Assembly: GCA_017306025.1 (NCBI GenBank)
Contig: JAFKJJ010000558.1
Span: forward strand, 1-44,337
Direction of reading: 5' to 3'
Source: Planctomycetota bacterium
GTDB taxonomy: Bacteria > Planctomycetota > Planctomycetia > Gemmatales > Gemmataceae
Length of the DNA: 44,337 bases
Below the pieces are notes generated by a model. That model worked only from the letters and a program-made list of their open reading frames with translations, searched no databases and was not told the DNA's origin. The translations under genes and the position numbers were made by a program. Positions 24,729-31,142 of the stretch are shown one piece after another. Positions within the stretch are counted from its first letter, which is position 1; each line of letters opens with the position of its first letter.

Positions 24729-25139
24729 GTGGGGTTGTCCAAGAAGATCGCGTACCGGTTGCGAACGCTGCGCGAGTCCGCGCACCTGTCGCAGCAGGAG
24801 GTCGCGGACCGGTCGGACCTGAGCCTGTCGCTGATCGCCAAGATGGAGCAGGGGCGGAAGGCCGACCCGCGGGCGAGCACGATCCTGGCGCTGGCCGGCG
24901 CGCTGGACGTGCGGCCGGGGCAGTTGATCGAGGATCTGGTCGAGCCCCCGGACGGGACGGTCGCGGGAAAGAAGGGCAAAAAAGACAAGAAGAAGAAAAA
25001 GAAGCTGCTTGAGACACTGACCGCAACGGTCGGTAACGGCACAAACGGGACCGCCCGGAGCGTCGCGCCCGACGTGCCGGACCTCACGCCGGGCGGCGAC
25101 GGCAAGGAGCGGAAGAAGAAAAAGAAGAAGGACAGGTGA
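24729..25139 (+). CDS. XRE-family helix-turn-helix regulator with lysine-rich tail
   Basis: The protein is 136 residues from GTG 24729, chosen because AAGAAGGGGG lies just upstream and the domain starts directly after; an earlier in-frame ATG at 24603 would overlap the PEBP stop and read through the promoter. Residues 7-70 form a Cro/C1-type helix-turn-helix (LRTLRESAHLSQQEVADRSD, LSLSLIAKMEQGRKADPRAS, LAGALDVRPGQLIEDL). The C-terminal half is unusual: two polylysine clusters (GKKGKKDKKKKKK near 82-92 and RKKKKKKDR at the end) flank a low-complexity linker. The basic tail could add nonspecific DNA or RNA binding. It probably represses its own promoter (see 24648-24681). Its stop codon lies inside a terminator shared with the convergent gene. 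Confidence 0.85.
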   Translation: MGLSKKIAYRLRTLRESAHLSQQEVADRSDLSLSLIAKMEQGRKADPRASTILALAGALDVRPGQLIEDLVEPPDGTVAGKKGKKDKKKKKKLLETLTATVGNGTNGTARSVAPDVPDLTPGGDGKERKKKKKKDR

Positions 25140-25158
25140 CCGCGGCGGTCACCTGTCC
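25130..25158. terminator. Perfect hairpin containing both stop codons of convergent genes
   Basis: GGACAGGTGACCG (25130-25142) pairs exactly with CGGTCACCTGTCC (25146-25158) around the loop CGG. The stop of the XRE gene (25137-25139) and that of the SGNH hydrolase gene (25149-25151, minus strand) lie in opposite arms, so one 29-base palindrome encodes both protein ends and probably terminates both transcripts. Confidence 0.85.
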
Positions 25159-25985
25159 TTCGCGGTCAGCACGCGCGCGATCACATCGGCGTACGCGTGG
25201 AGCGTGAGTACGGAGCGGAGCTGGTAGCCGTTGTTCTTGAGCGCCTCGGCGGAGTAGTCGGCGAACTTGCTCGGGGCGCTGGGGTGAACGCCGTCGGCGG
25301 AAATGAGCGTCGGCACCTGGTACACGTCTTTTTCGAACGCCTTGAACTTGGGCAGTGCCCCGTTCCAGTCGTCGGGCCGCCGCTTCAGGATCTCGGCGTA
25401 GTAGTCGACGAGTGGTAACTTGAGGTCGGTCGCGATCTTCCGCGCGACCTCCGCGAACGCCTTTGCCTTCTCCTCCTGTCCGGCCCGCGGCGGGATCGTG
25501 GTGAGGATCACGACGGTCCCGTTCTTCAGGCACTTCTCGACCACCGCGCGCATCCGCTTGTCGTAGGTCTTCTCGTCCGACCCGTTGAGGTCGTTGGTGC
25601 CGAACATGATGACGGCACACTCCGGGTTGAGCTTCTTGAGCCAGGCGTCGATGTTGTCCTCGGCCCACTGCGCGGTCTGCCGCCCCTCGTTGCCGTACGC
25701 GCCGCCGCGCCACTTGCGCCAGCAGTCGGCGATCATGTGTTTCTTCACCACGTCGAGCGATTTGGCGATCTCGGCGGGCACCTCCTTCGGTGCGTATTCG
25801 AGCGGCGCCCAGAACGCCAGGGAGTCGGTGATGGAGTCACCGAACAGCGCCAGCGTGCCGGGCTTGCCGGTGAACTTCGCGTGGACCGCCTTCATGGGCT
25901 TGACCCACGCCGGCGGGTCGTCCGCGGCACGCGCGCCGGGCGCGAGGGCGAGAAGGGCGAACGGCGCGAGGAGAAGCTGTCGCAC
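25149..25985 (-). CDS. Secreted SGNH/GDSL-type hydrolase
   Basis: This is a predicted extracytoplasmic esterase or lipase-like enzyme. The GTG start at 25985 is supported by GGAGG five bases upstream. Residues 1-20 are a signal peptide (LLLAPFALLALAPGARA). All four SGNH blocks are present: block I FGDSITDS with nucleophile S51, block II around G101 (AYGNEGRQT), block III GTND with N131, and block V DGVHPS with D231 and H234. The length of 278 residues is normal for the family. The layout resembles acetylhydrolase-like and rhamnogalacturonan acetylesterase-like members, but the substrate cannot be named. It is convergent with the XRE gene and divergent from the next secreted protein gene. Confidence 0.9.
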   Translation of the reverse strand: MRQLLLAPFALLALAPGARAADDPPAWVKPMKAVHAKFTGKPGTLALFGDSITDSLAFWAPLEYAPKEVPAEIAKSLDVVKKHMIADCWRKWRGGAYGNEGRQTAQWAEDNIDAWLKKLNPECAVIMFGTNDLNGSDEKTYDKRMRAVVEKCLKNGTVVILTTIPPRAGQEEKAKAFAEVARKIATDLKLPLVDYYAEILKRRPDDWNGALPKFKAFEKDVYQVPTLISADGVHPSAPSKFADYSAEALKNNGYQLRSVLTLHAYADVIARVLTAKDR

Positions 25986-26031
25986 GGGTGCCTCCGTCTT
26001 CGGGTGGTCGGGTCGCGGGACGATCGGTTCG

Positions 26032-26047
26032 GTGACCGTCCGGTCAC
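26032..26047. promoter_or_regulatory. 16-bp palindrome in divergent promoter region
   Basis: GTGACCG and CGGTCAC flank the centre TC at 26032-26047, about 47 bases upstream of the SGNH hydrolase start on the minus strand. It may be an operator for that gene or a small hairpin in its leader. There is no further support. Confidence 0.3.
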
Positions 26048-26136
26048 GAGCCGATTGTACCCGTCATCCTGCCGGCGCGTAAGGAGGGCCGCGGGCGGCG
26101 AAAATTGCCCGCCCGTGTCCGTAGAACCCTTCGCGA

Positions 26137-26150
26137 ACCGTTATAACGGT
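26137..26150. promoter_or_regulatory. 14-bp perfect palindrome with a -10-like core
   Basis: ACCGTTATAACGGT is fully self-complementary and contains TATAAC, a -10-like hexamer, 55 bases upstream of the GTG start at 26205. A regulator bound here could block transcription. No clear -35 element is visible, so the promoter call is tentative. Confidence 0.35.
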
Positions 26151-26204
26151 AGACGAACGGGCCGCCGGGGTGTTCCGGCGGGTGGCCCCGCGAGGAGGAA
26201 TGAC

Positions 26205-26924
26205 GTGCTGAAACCGGTGTGCGTTGTGGCGCTGGCGGTCCTGGCGAGCGGTTCGACCCGCACCGCCGCGGAGGAGCCGAAGGGCAAGTCCAGGGACAAG
26301 GTCGAGTGGCTCGTGAAGGAGGACTTCACGAACGTCGACAAGACGCTTCCGAAGGGGTGGAAGCAGGTCAAGGGGAGCCAGCCCCTGGTGGTGACGAGCG
26401 GGGTCATGCACCCGGTACCCGCGGTGGCGCGGGTGCCGCACTCCGTCGACATCCCGGCGGCGCTGGAGGGCGACTTCGTCATCGAGTTCGTCTTCTCCTC
26501 CTTCCACAACCCCCCGATCGCCCGGGGCAAGCCCCAGCCGCACAACCTCGGCCTCTTGCTCGTCGACAAGGACGGGAAGATCACCTCGAAGGACGGCACC
26601 CTGCGCATCTGGCAGCAGGGCCAGGGCACCCGGTTCGGCGGGTTCGTCTCCGTCCTCGCCGCCGGCGAGAAGACGACCGCGGACACGGCCCCCGTCCAGC
26701 GGTCCGGTGAGGGGGAGCACCACACGGTCGAACTGGAGCGAAAGGACAAGGAGTATTTCGTGTCCGTGAACGGGAAGGTGCTCTACAAGGGGACGCTCGA
26801 CGACCTCGGGGACAGGCCGTTCGGCGCCGTGCGGTTCGGACTGCTCGGCGGGGACAACGGCCAGAAGGGCAACAACGTCGTGTTCACCCAGGTCCACTCG
26901 GTCAAGATCGGGGTGAAGAAGTGA
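26205..26924 (+). CDS. Secreted hypothetical protein, probable concanavalin-like beta-sandwich
   Basis: The 239-residue protein starts at GTG 26205, with GAGGAGGA six bases upstream; an ATG five bases earlier is out of frame. It has a signal peptide (VCVVALAVLASGSTRTAA). The mature part begins EEPKGKSRDKVEWLVKEDFT and continues with beta-rich segments typical of a laminin-G/concanavalin fold: GDFVIEFVFSSFHNPP, LGLLLVDKDGKITSKDGTLR, HTVELERKDKEYFVSVNGK and KGTLDDLGDRPFGAVRFGLL. This resembles the 3-keto-disaccharide hydrolase (DUF1080)-like sandwich proteins common in planctomycetes, but I cannot see their diagnostic residues clearly, so the family is left open. It is probably periplasmic or surface located and may bind or act on carbohydrate. 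Confidence 0.65.
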   Translation: MLKPVCVVALAVLASGSTRTAAEEPKGKSRDKVEWLVKEDFTNVDKTLPKGWKQVKGSQPLVVTSGVMHPVPAVARVPHSVDIPAALEGDFVIEFVFSSFHNPPIARGKPQPHNLGLLLVDKDGKITSKDGTLRIWQQGQGTRFGGFVSVLAAGEKTTADTAPVQRSGEGEHHTVELERKDKEYFVSVNGKVLYKGTLDDLGDRPFGAVRFGLLGGDNGQKGNNVVFTQVHSVKIGVKK

Positions 26925-27009
26925 CGCCGCGTTCGCCGTCGGGGTAAAATCCGGCGGCCGTTCGCGCGAAGGACACTGGTAGTCGCCGATCCCGCAACGA
27001 GGTGTCGTC

Positions 27010-27459
27010 GTGTCCGCACCCGGCCCCGACCTGCCGCCGATGAAGGAGTTCAAGTCGGCGCAGTACGAGTTCAACGACGAGCAGAACCGCGCGTTCTCGG
27101 CGCTGGCGGACGCGATGCGCGTGACCGCGGGCCTGATGCAACTCGCGGGGCTGGCATTTGTGGTACTCGCGGCCCTCACGGTCGCGCACGCGGTCAACGC
27201 GGGCGTCGGCGGCTACGGTCCGGCGATCGGCCTGGGCGCCGCGGCGCTGTTGTGCCTGTGCATCGGGTTCTGGACTGGCAGCGCCGCGACGTCGTTCCGC
27301 AAGATCGCGGAAACGAAGAACGAGGACGTCTGGCACCTGATGAACGCGGTCGGCTCGCTGCGCGCGATGTACGGCCTGCTGCGCACGATCATCCTGGGCA
27401 CGCTGGTGCTGGCGGTGATCGGCTTGGGGATGGTCGCGTTCGGGCTGATGGGGGGATAG
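27010..27459 (+). CDS. Membrane protein of unknown function (149 aa)
   Basis: The GTG start at 27010 follows AACGAGG. The N-terminal 40 residues are soluble and polar (PPMKEFKSAQYEFNDEQNRA). Three hydrophobic segments follow: about 43-65 (LAGLAFVVLAALTVA), 72-91 (AIGLGAAALLCLCIGFW) and 128-147 (ILGTLVLAVIGLGMVAFGL). Between the second and third lies an amphipathic stretch with KIAETKNEDVWHLMNAVGSL. I recognise no named family. Its stop is four bases before the next start, so the two genes are almost certainly co-transcribed and may encode partners. Confidence 0.75.
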   Translation: MSAPGPDLPPMKEFKSAQYEFNDEQNRAFSALADAMRVTAGLMQLAGLAFVVLAALTVAHAVNAGVGGYGPAIGLGAAALLCLCIGFWTGSAATSFRKIAETKNEDVWHLMNAVGSLRAMYGLLRTIILGTLVLAVIGLGMVAFGLMGG

Positions 27460-27463
27460 GCCG

Positions 27464-28006
27464 ATGGCGGATTCGAAAGCGGAAGACCGTCTTTACCGTT
27501 TCGGCCGGTGGCTCGGCCACTGGTTCTCCCGACCGGCGGGCAAGCTGGCGCTGACCGCGCTCTTGTGGCTGCTCCTGGCCGGTTGTGTGCAGTGGGACGA
27601 ACACGTCCGGGCGAACGGAGCGAAGAGCCTCCCGATGGCACCAACACGCGCGGAGCTCTTGCTCTCCCTGCAATTCGGGGCGGCGATCGGTCTGCTGACC
27701 CTTCTCGGGGACGTCCTCTACTCTCTCGGCCTTGCGTGCGCCCGACTGGTCCGAGCGAGTCAAGAGCCCGAGTGGTCCGAGCGACCGAGAGTAAACGCGG
27801 GGGCCGTGTGGGTGACGAGCTGGAACATTCTGTGCATTGTTCTGGTATTTGCTTTGGGCTGGTGGTGCGTACTTCACCAGGTTTTCCCGCCCCTCGCGTG
27901 GATCGCAACGCTGGCCGTCGTTATCCCGGGGGCGCTTCTTCTCGACTCGATCTTCGGGGCGGGGCGCCCGAACGGTCCGGCGCGGGCGGCTCCGCCGGCG
28001 AATTGA
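27464..28006 (+). CDS. Membrane protein of unknown function (180 aa)
   Basis: It starts four bases after the preceding gene's stop, with GGGGGATAGG serving as ribosome binding site. Hydrophobic segments are seen near 27-41 (LALTALLWLLLAGCV), 66-88 (LLLSLQFGAAIGLLTLLGDV), 117-135 (SWNILCIVLVFALGWWCVL) and 141-160 (LAWIATLAVVIPGALLLDS), suggesting four membrane spans. Short charged loops separate them. LAGC in the first segment resembles a lipobox, but it is preceded by a long basic N-terminus, so lipidation is doubtful. No family recognised. It is convergent with the next membrane protein gene. Confidence 0.75.
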   Translation: MADSKAEDRLYRFGRWLGHWFSRPAGKLALTALLWLLLAGCVQWDEHVRANGAKSLPMAPTRAELLLSLQFGAAIGLLTLLGDVLYSLGLACARLVRASQEPEWSERPRVNAGAVWVTSWNILCIVLVFALGWWCVLHQVFPPLAWIATLAVVIPGALLLDSIFGAGRPNGPARAAPPAN

Positions 28007-28018
28007 CCCGCACCCCGT

Positions 28019-28807
28019 TCACGCCGGGGGCGCGGGCCGCTGGCTCGTCAGCCACTTCGTGTAGTTCTCCCAGCTCGTGTCGCCCAGCTCGAACTCGGGG
28101 TACTGCTCGCCGTGGATGCTCAGCAGCGCCTTGCGGTGCCCGGTGCCGCGGTCGGCCTTCTCGCGCCGCAGCGTGAAGTCATCGGCCCCCGCGACCCACA
28201 CCGCGTGGCCCGTCGCGGCGACGAAGAACGCGGTGCCGCCGAACAGCTTCGCGCGCCAGTGCGGCCGGGTCGGCAGGTCGAGCGCGAGGCGGTCCGTGAC
28301 CGGGTCGGACGTCCGGATCTCGTACACGAGGTCGTCGAACCACGCGATGTGTTCCGGGGCCGGGCGCTCGGCGAACAGCCGGCGCAGGTCGCCGTAAGTT
28401 TTGAGCCGGTTGAACGCCCCCGACAGCATGTACAGCCCGAAGAAGATCGCGAGCAGGCCGGGCTGGCCGCGCTGCTGGAACTGGCTGTAGGCGAGCCAGC
28501 CGTTGAGCGCGGCGAACGCCAGCAGCACGAACGCGTCGAGCAGGAGCCCTTCGGCCGACGGGAACACCCACTTGAACAGCCCGACGAGCAACTCGCCCGC
28601 CGAGAGGGCGCCGAAGAGGAGGGCGACGTCTCGGTTGCCGCCGGCCGAGTAGATGAAGTAGGCGAACCCCAGCATGAGCGCCGCGTAGACGACGTTCTCC
28701 CGCCCGCTCCGCGCGACGGACTGGCGCAGTTCGCGGTACGCGGCGACCTGCTGCAACCGCAGTCGCATGTCGGCTTCGCTCGCCCCCGTGGTCGCTTCGT
28801 CGGACAT
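28019..28807 (-). CDS. Membrane protein of unknown function (262 aa)
   Basis: Start ATG 28807. A charged N-terminus (MRLRLQQVAAYRELRQSVAR) is followed by hydrophobic segments at about 40-55 (VVYAALMLGFAYFIYSA), 61-80 (ALLFGALSAGELLVGLF), 87-105 (LLLDAFVLLAFAALNGWLAY) and 116-132 (GLLAIFFGLYMLSGAF). The C-terminal 125 residues are soluble, with WFDDLVYEIRTSDPVTDRLA, a further weakly hydrophobic patch and RREKADRGTGHRKALLSIHG. The tail resembles a cytoplasmic PH-like or simple beta domain, but no family name can be given with confidence. It lies next to mqnC on the same strand; the 67-base gap does not prove co-transcription. Confidence 0.75.
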   Translation of the reverse strand: MSDEATTGASEADMRLRLQQVAAYRELRQSVARSGRENVVYAALMLGFAYFIYSAGGNRDVALLFGALSAGELLVGLFKWVFPSAEGLLLDAFVLLAFAALNGWLAYSQFQQRGQPGLLAIFFGLYMLSGAFNRLKTYGDLRRLFAERPAPEHIAWFDDLVYEIRTSDPVTDRLALDLPTRPHWRAKLFGGTAFFVAATGHAVWVAGADDFTLRREKADRGTGHRKALLSIHGEQYPEFELGDTSWENYTKWLTSQRPAPPA

Positions 28808-28874
28808 TCACGTCTCGAAATGGCGGGGAAGGTCACACGCTGCGCGCGCCGGCGTCCCCGCTCATTGTGCCGAC

Positions 28875-29999
28875 TCAGTTCAGGACCGGCAACGACGTGT
28901 CGCGAACCGGCGCCACGTCCCGGGCCGGCCGGGGCGAGTCGATGAGCTGGTAGAAGACGTTCCGCTGCCGCGGCTCCCACCCGGCCTCGCGGATCGAGCG
29001 CTTGATCTCTTCGAGCGTCAGGTAATGCACCGTGCCCGCCGACGCGACCACGTTCTCCTCGATCATGAGCGAGCCCATGTCGTTGGCGCCGAAGAACAGC
29101 GCGATCTGCCCGATCTTGCCGCCCTGCGTCACCCACGACGACTGAATGTTGGGGATGTTGTCGAGGAACAGCCGGGCGATGGCCTGCGTTCGCAAATATT
29201 CGAACGCGCCGGCCTCCGGGAAGTCACCCATCTTGTGGCCGGGCTGCATCGTCCAGCAAATGAACGCCGTGAAGCCGCCCGTTTCGTCCTGCAGGTCGCG
29301 GAGCCGGGTGAGGTGCTCGACACGATCCGCGTCGGTCTCGATGTGGCCGAACATCATCGTGCAGGTGCCCTTGCCGCCGAGCCGGTGCCAGACCCGGCAG
29401 ACTTCGAGCCACTCGTCCGCGAGCGCTTTGCCCTTCGTGAGTTCCTTCCGCACGCGATCGACCAGGATCTCGCCGCCCCCTCCGGGGAGCGAGCCGAGCC
29501 CCGCGTCCTTGAGGCGCTTGAGGACGGTTTCAAGGGGGAGCTTGTTGAGCTTGTGGAAGTGCCAGATTTCCGGCGGGCTGAACGCGTGCAGGTTCACCTG
29601 CGGGAACCGCGCCTTGAGGTCGCGGAGCAGCTCCTCGTACCATTCGAGCTTGAGCGACGGGTGCATCCCGCCCTGCATCAGAACCTGATCGCCGCCGAGG
29701 GCGACCGTCTCCTCGATCTTCTTGTAAAGCTCCTCGCGCGGCAGGACGTAAGCCTCCGTGTCGTGTGACTTGCGGTAGAACGCGCAGAAGTCGCACACCG
29801 CGGCGCAGACGTTGGTGTAATTGATGTTGCGGTCGATGTTGTACGTGCGGTACGGCTCGGGGTGCAGCCGCATCGTGACCGCGTGCGCGGCGCGACCGAG
29901 CTTGTGCAGGTCACGACACGCGAACAGGCTGAGGCACTCGTCGGGCGTGATGCGGGTCCCGTCGGTGGCCTTCGCGAGAACGTGGTCGATGGCGGTCAT
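28875..29999 (-). CDS. mqnC: Cyclic dehypoxanthinyl futalosine synthase (radical SAM), menaquinone futalosine pathway
   Basis: MqnC cyclises dehypoxanthine futalosine, a middle step of the futalosine route to menaquinone. Residues from ATG 29999: the radical-SAM cluster C65-x3-C69-x2-C72 in NVCAAVCDFCAFYRK, preceded by NIDRNINYTN. Further MqnC-like blocks are LGGDQVLMQGGMHPSLKLEW, GGGGEILVDRVR, MMFGHIETDADRVEHL and GGKIGQIALFFGANDMGS. The length of 374 residues is normal. MqnE is the closest alternative; the LMQGGMHP block and lack of MqnE-specific features favour MqnC. The start is supported by GGGAG six bases upstream; an in-frame ATG eleven codons earlier is less likely. It follows mqnA by 51 bases on the same strand, and a hairpin element lies across that junction. 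Confidence 0.92.
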   Translation of the reverse strand: MTAIDHVLAKATDGTRITPDECLSLFACRDLHKLGRAAHAVTMRLHPEPYRTYNIDRNINYTNVCAAVCDFCAFYRKSHDTEAYVLPREELYKKIEETVALGGDQVLMQGGMHPSLKLEWYEELLRDLKARFPQVNLHAFSPPEIWHFHKLNKLPLETVLKRLKDAGLGSLPGGGGEILVDRVRKELTKGKALADEWLEVCRVWHRLGGKGTCTMMFGHIETDADRVEHLTRLRDLQDETGGFTAFICWTMQPGHKMGDFPEAGAFEYLRTQAIARLFLDNIPNIQSSWVTQGGKIGQIALFFGANDMGSLMIEENVVASAGTVHYLTLEEIKRSIREAGWEPRQRNVFYQLIDSPRPARDVAPVRDTSLPVLN

Positions 30000-30032
30000 G
30001 TGTAGCTCCCGGCGAGCGCGTGGCATTCGCAA

Positions 30033-30122
30033 GAGGACGGAGGGCAGAAGTCAGAGAACAGTGAAGGCGGAAATCCCGGTCTTGCCGTCCTCTGACTTCT
30101 GTCCTCTGTCCTCTGACTTCTC
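30033..30122. repeat. Inverted repeat of AGAAGTCAGAGG words across the mqnA 3' end
   Basis: GAGGGCAGAAGTCAGAGAAC (30040-30059) pairs with 30087-30106 at 18 of 20 positions. A further copy of the right-arm word (CTCTGACTTCT) follows to 30122. Both arms are translated: the right arm and extra copy encode residues near SEKSEDRGQKSEDG of MqnA, and the left arm holds its stop codon. It is another strand-asymmetric word hairpin. Confidence 0.75.
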
Positions 30123-30884
30123 GCTCATCATCTCGTCGGCCAGTTCGCGGAACTTGCGCATGCCCGCGAGTTCCACGGCCCCCAGGTCGTATCGCAGGAT
30201 GTTCGACAGGTAGCGGCGGCAGAAGCCCGGGTCGAGGCCGAGCGCCGCGGCCTCGCGCTGCGCGATGAGCCCCGCGTTCGCCAAACCGTACTCCTTCGCC
30301 TTGTGGAAGGCCGCTTCCGCTTCGCCGAGCTCCACGCCGCCGCGCACGGCCCACACCGCGAACACCATCGGCAGGCCGGTCCACGCGGTCCACTCTTCGC
30401 CGAGGTCGTAGGCGAACCGGTAGCCCGGCAGGCACGCCCGCATCGCGCGGTCGCCGATCAGGAGCACGGCGTCGGTGCTCAGGTCGTCGGCGGGGGCGTC
30501 GATCGGGAGCGACTGCACGAGCGGCTTCACCCCGTACCGCTTGCGGAGGAGGATTTGCGTGAGCGCGGCGCTGGTGCGTGAGCCCTCGTCGAGCGCGACG
30601 GTGCGGATTTGTTCCCACGGTACTTTGCTGAACAGCGTGACGCTCAGCACCGGGCCGCGGGAGCCGATCGCGACGTTCGGGACGAACGAATAGTTGTCGC
30701 CGCGGAAGAACTCGACCACGGGGATCAGCCCAACATCCAGCGCGCCCGTCGCGAGTTGGTCCGCGAGCCGACTGGGCAGGTCGAGCGACAGTTCGATGTT
30801 GGGTGCGAAGTCGGTCAACCGCTCGATGAGCGGCTTGGTGTTCAGATAGTTGACCGCTCCGACGCGGAGCGCTTGGGTTGCCAT
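30051..30884 (-). CDS. mqnA: Chorismate dehydratase, menaquinone futalosine pathway
   Basis: MqnA converts chorismate to 3-enolpyruvyl-benzoate, the first committed step of the futalosine pathway. The start is ATG 30884 (MATQALRVGAVNYLNTKPLI), with the family N-terminal motif VGAVNYLNTKPL. Other typical blocks: DLPSRLADQLATGALDVGLI, NVAIGSRGPVLSVTLFS, VALDEGSRTSAAL and LIGDRAMRA. The fold is a two-lobed periplasmic-binding-protein-like structure working in the cytoplasm. The conserved region ends near MRKFRELADEMM; the last 24 or so residues (SEKSEDRGQKSEDG and so on) are translated from an inverted-repeat element. It forms an operon with mqnC. A TTATAA sequence near 30922-30927 and a small palindrome (GACGGCTC/GAGCCGTC, 30904-30921) lie in the probable leader region. 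Confidence 0.92.
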   Translation of the reverse strand: MATQALRVGAVNYLNTKPLIERLTDFAPNIELSLDLPSRLADQLATGALDVGLIPVVEFFRGDNYSFVPNVAIGSRGPVLSVTLFSKVPWEQIRTVALDEGSRTSAALTQILLRKRYGVKPLVQSLPIDAPADDLSTDAVLLIGDRAMRACLPGYRFAYDLGEEWTAWTGLPMVFAVWAVRGGVELGEAEAAFHKAKEYGLANAGLIAQREAAALGLDPGFCRRYLSNILRYDLGAVELAGMRKFRELADEMMSEKSEDRGQKSEDGKTGISAFTVL

Positions 30885-30970
30885 GAGAATCCGCGGCCTC
30901 TCCGACGGCTCGTGAGCCGTCGTTATAAGAACCGCAAACCACGGGGGAAATGCAACCGCAGGCGGAGCCG

Positions 30971-31127
30971 GAAGAAGAAAGAGCCACGGACGAACGCAGA
31001 AGACGCGCCACGGCAAAGAAGAAAGAGCCGCGGACGAACACAGAAGACGCGGATCAGACAGAAGAGAGAGTTGGATTGAATTCTCTCTCCTGTCTGATCC
31101 GCGTCTTCTGTGTTCATCCGTGGCGGC
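30971..31127. repeat. Inverted repeat plus duplicated arm (GAACACAGAAGACGCGG family)
   Basis: A 26-base core, GAACACAGAAGACGCGGATC plus AGACAG at 31036-31061, is exactly complementary to 31090-31115; weaker pairing extends the stem to about 31027-31127. The purine-rich left arm is also duplicated directly: 30971-31007 and 31015-31051 agree at about 34 of 37 bases (AAGAAGAAAGAGCC, then CGGACGAAC). It fills most of the gap between mqnA and the YTV-type gene. Confidence 0.85.
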
Positions 31128-31142
31128 TTGTCTCCCCTGGCC

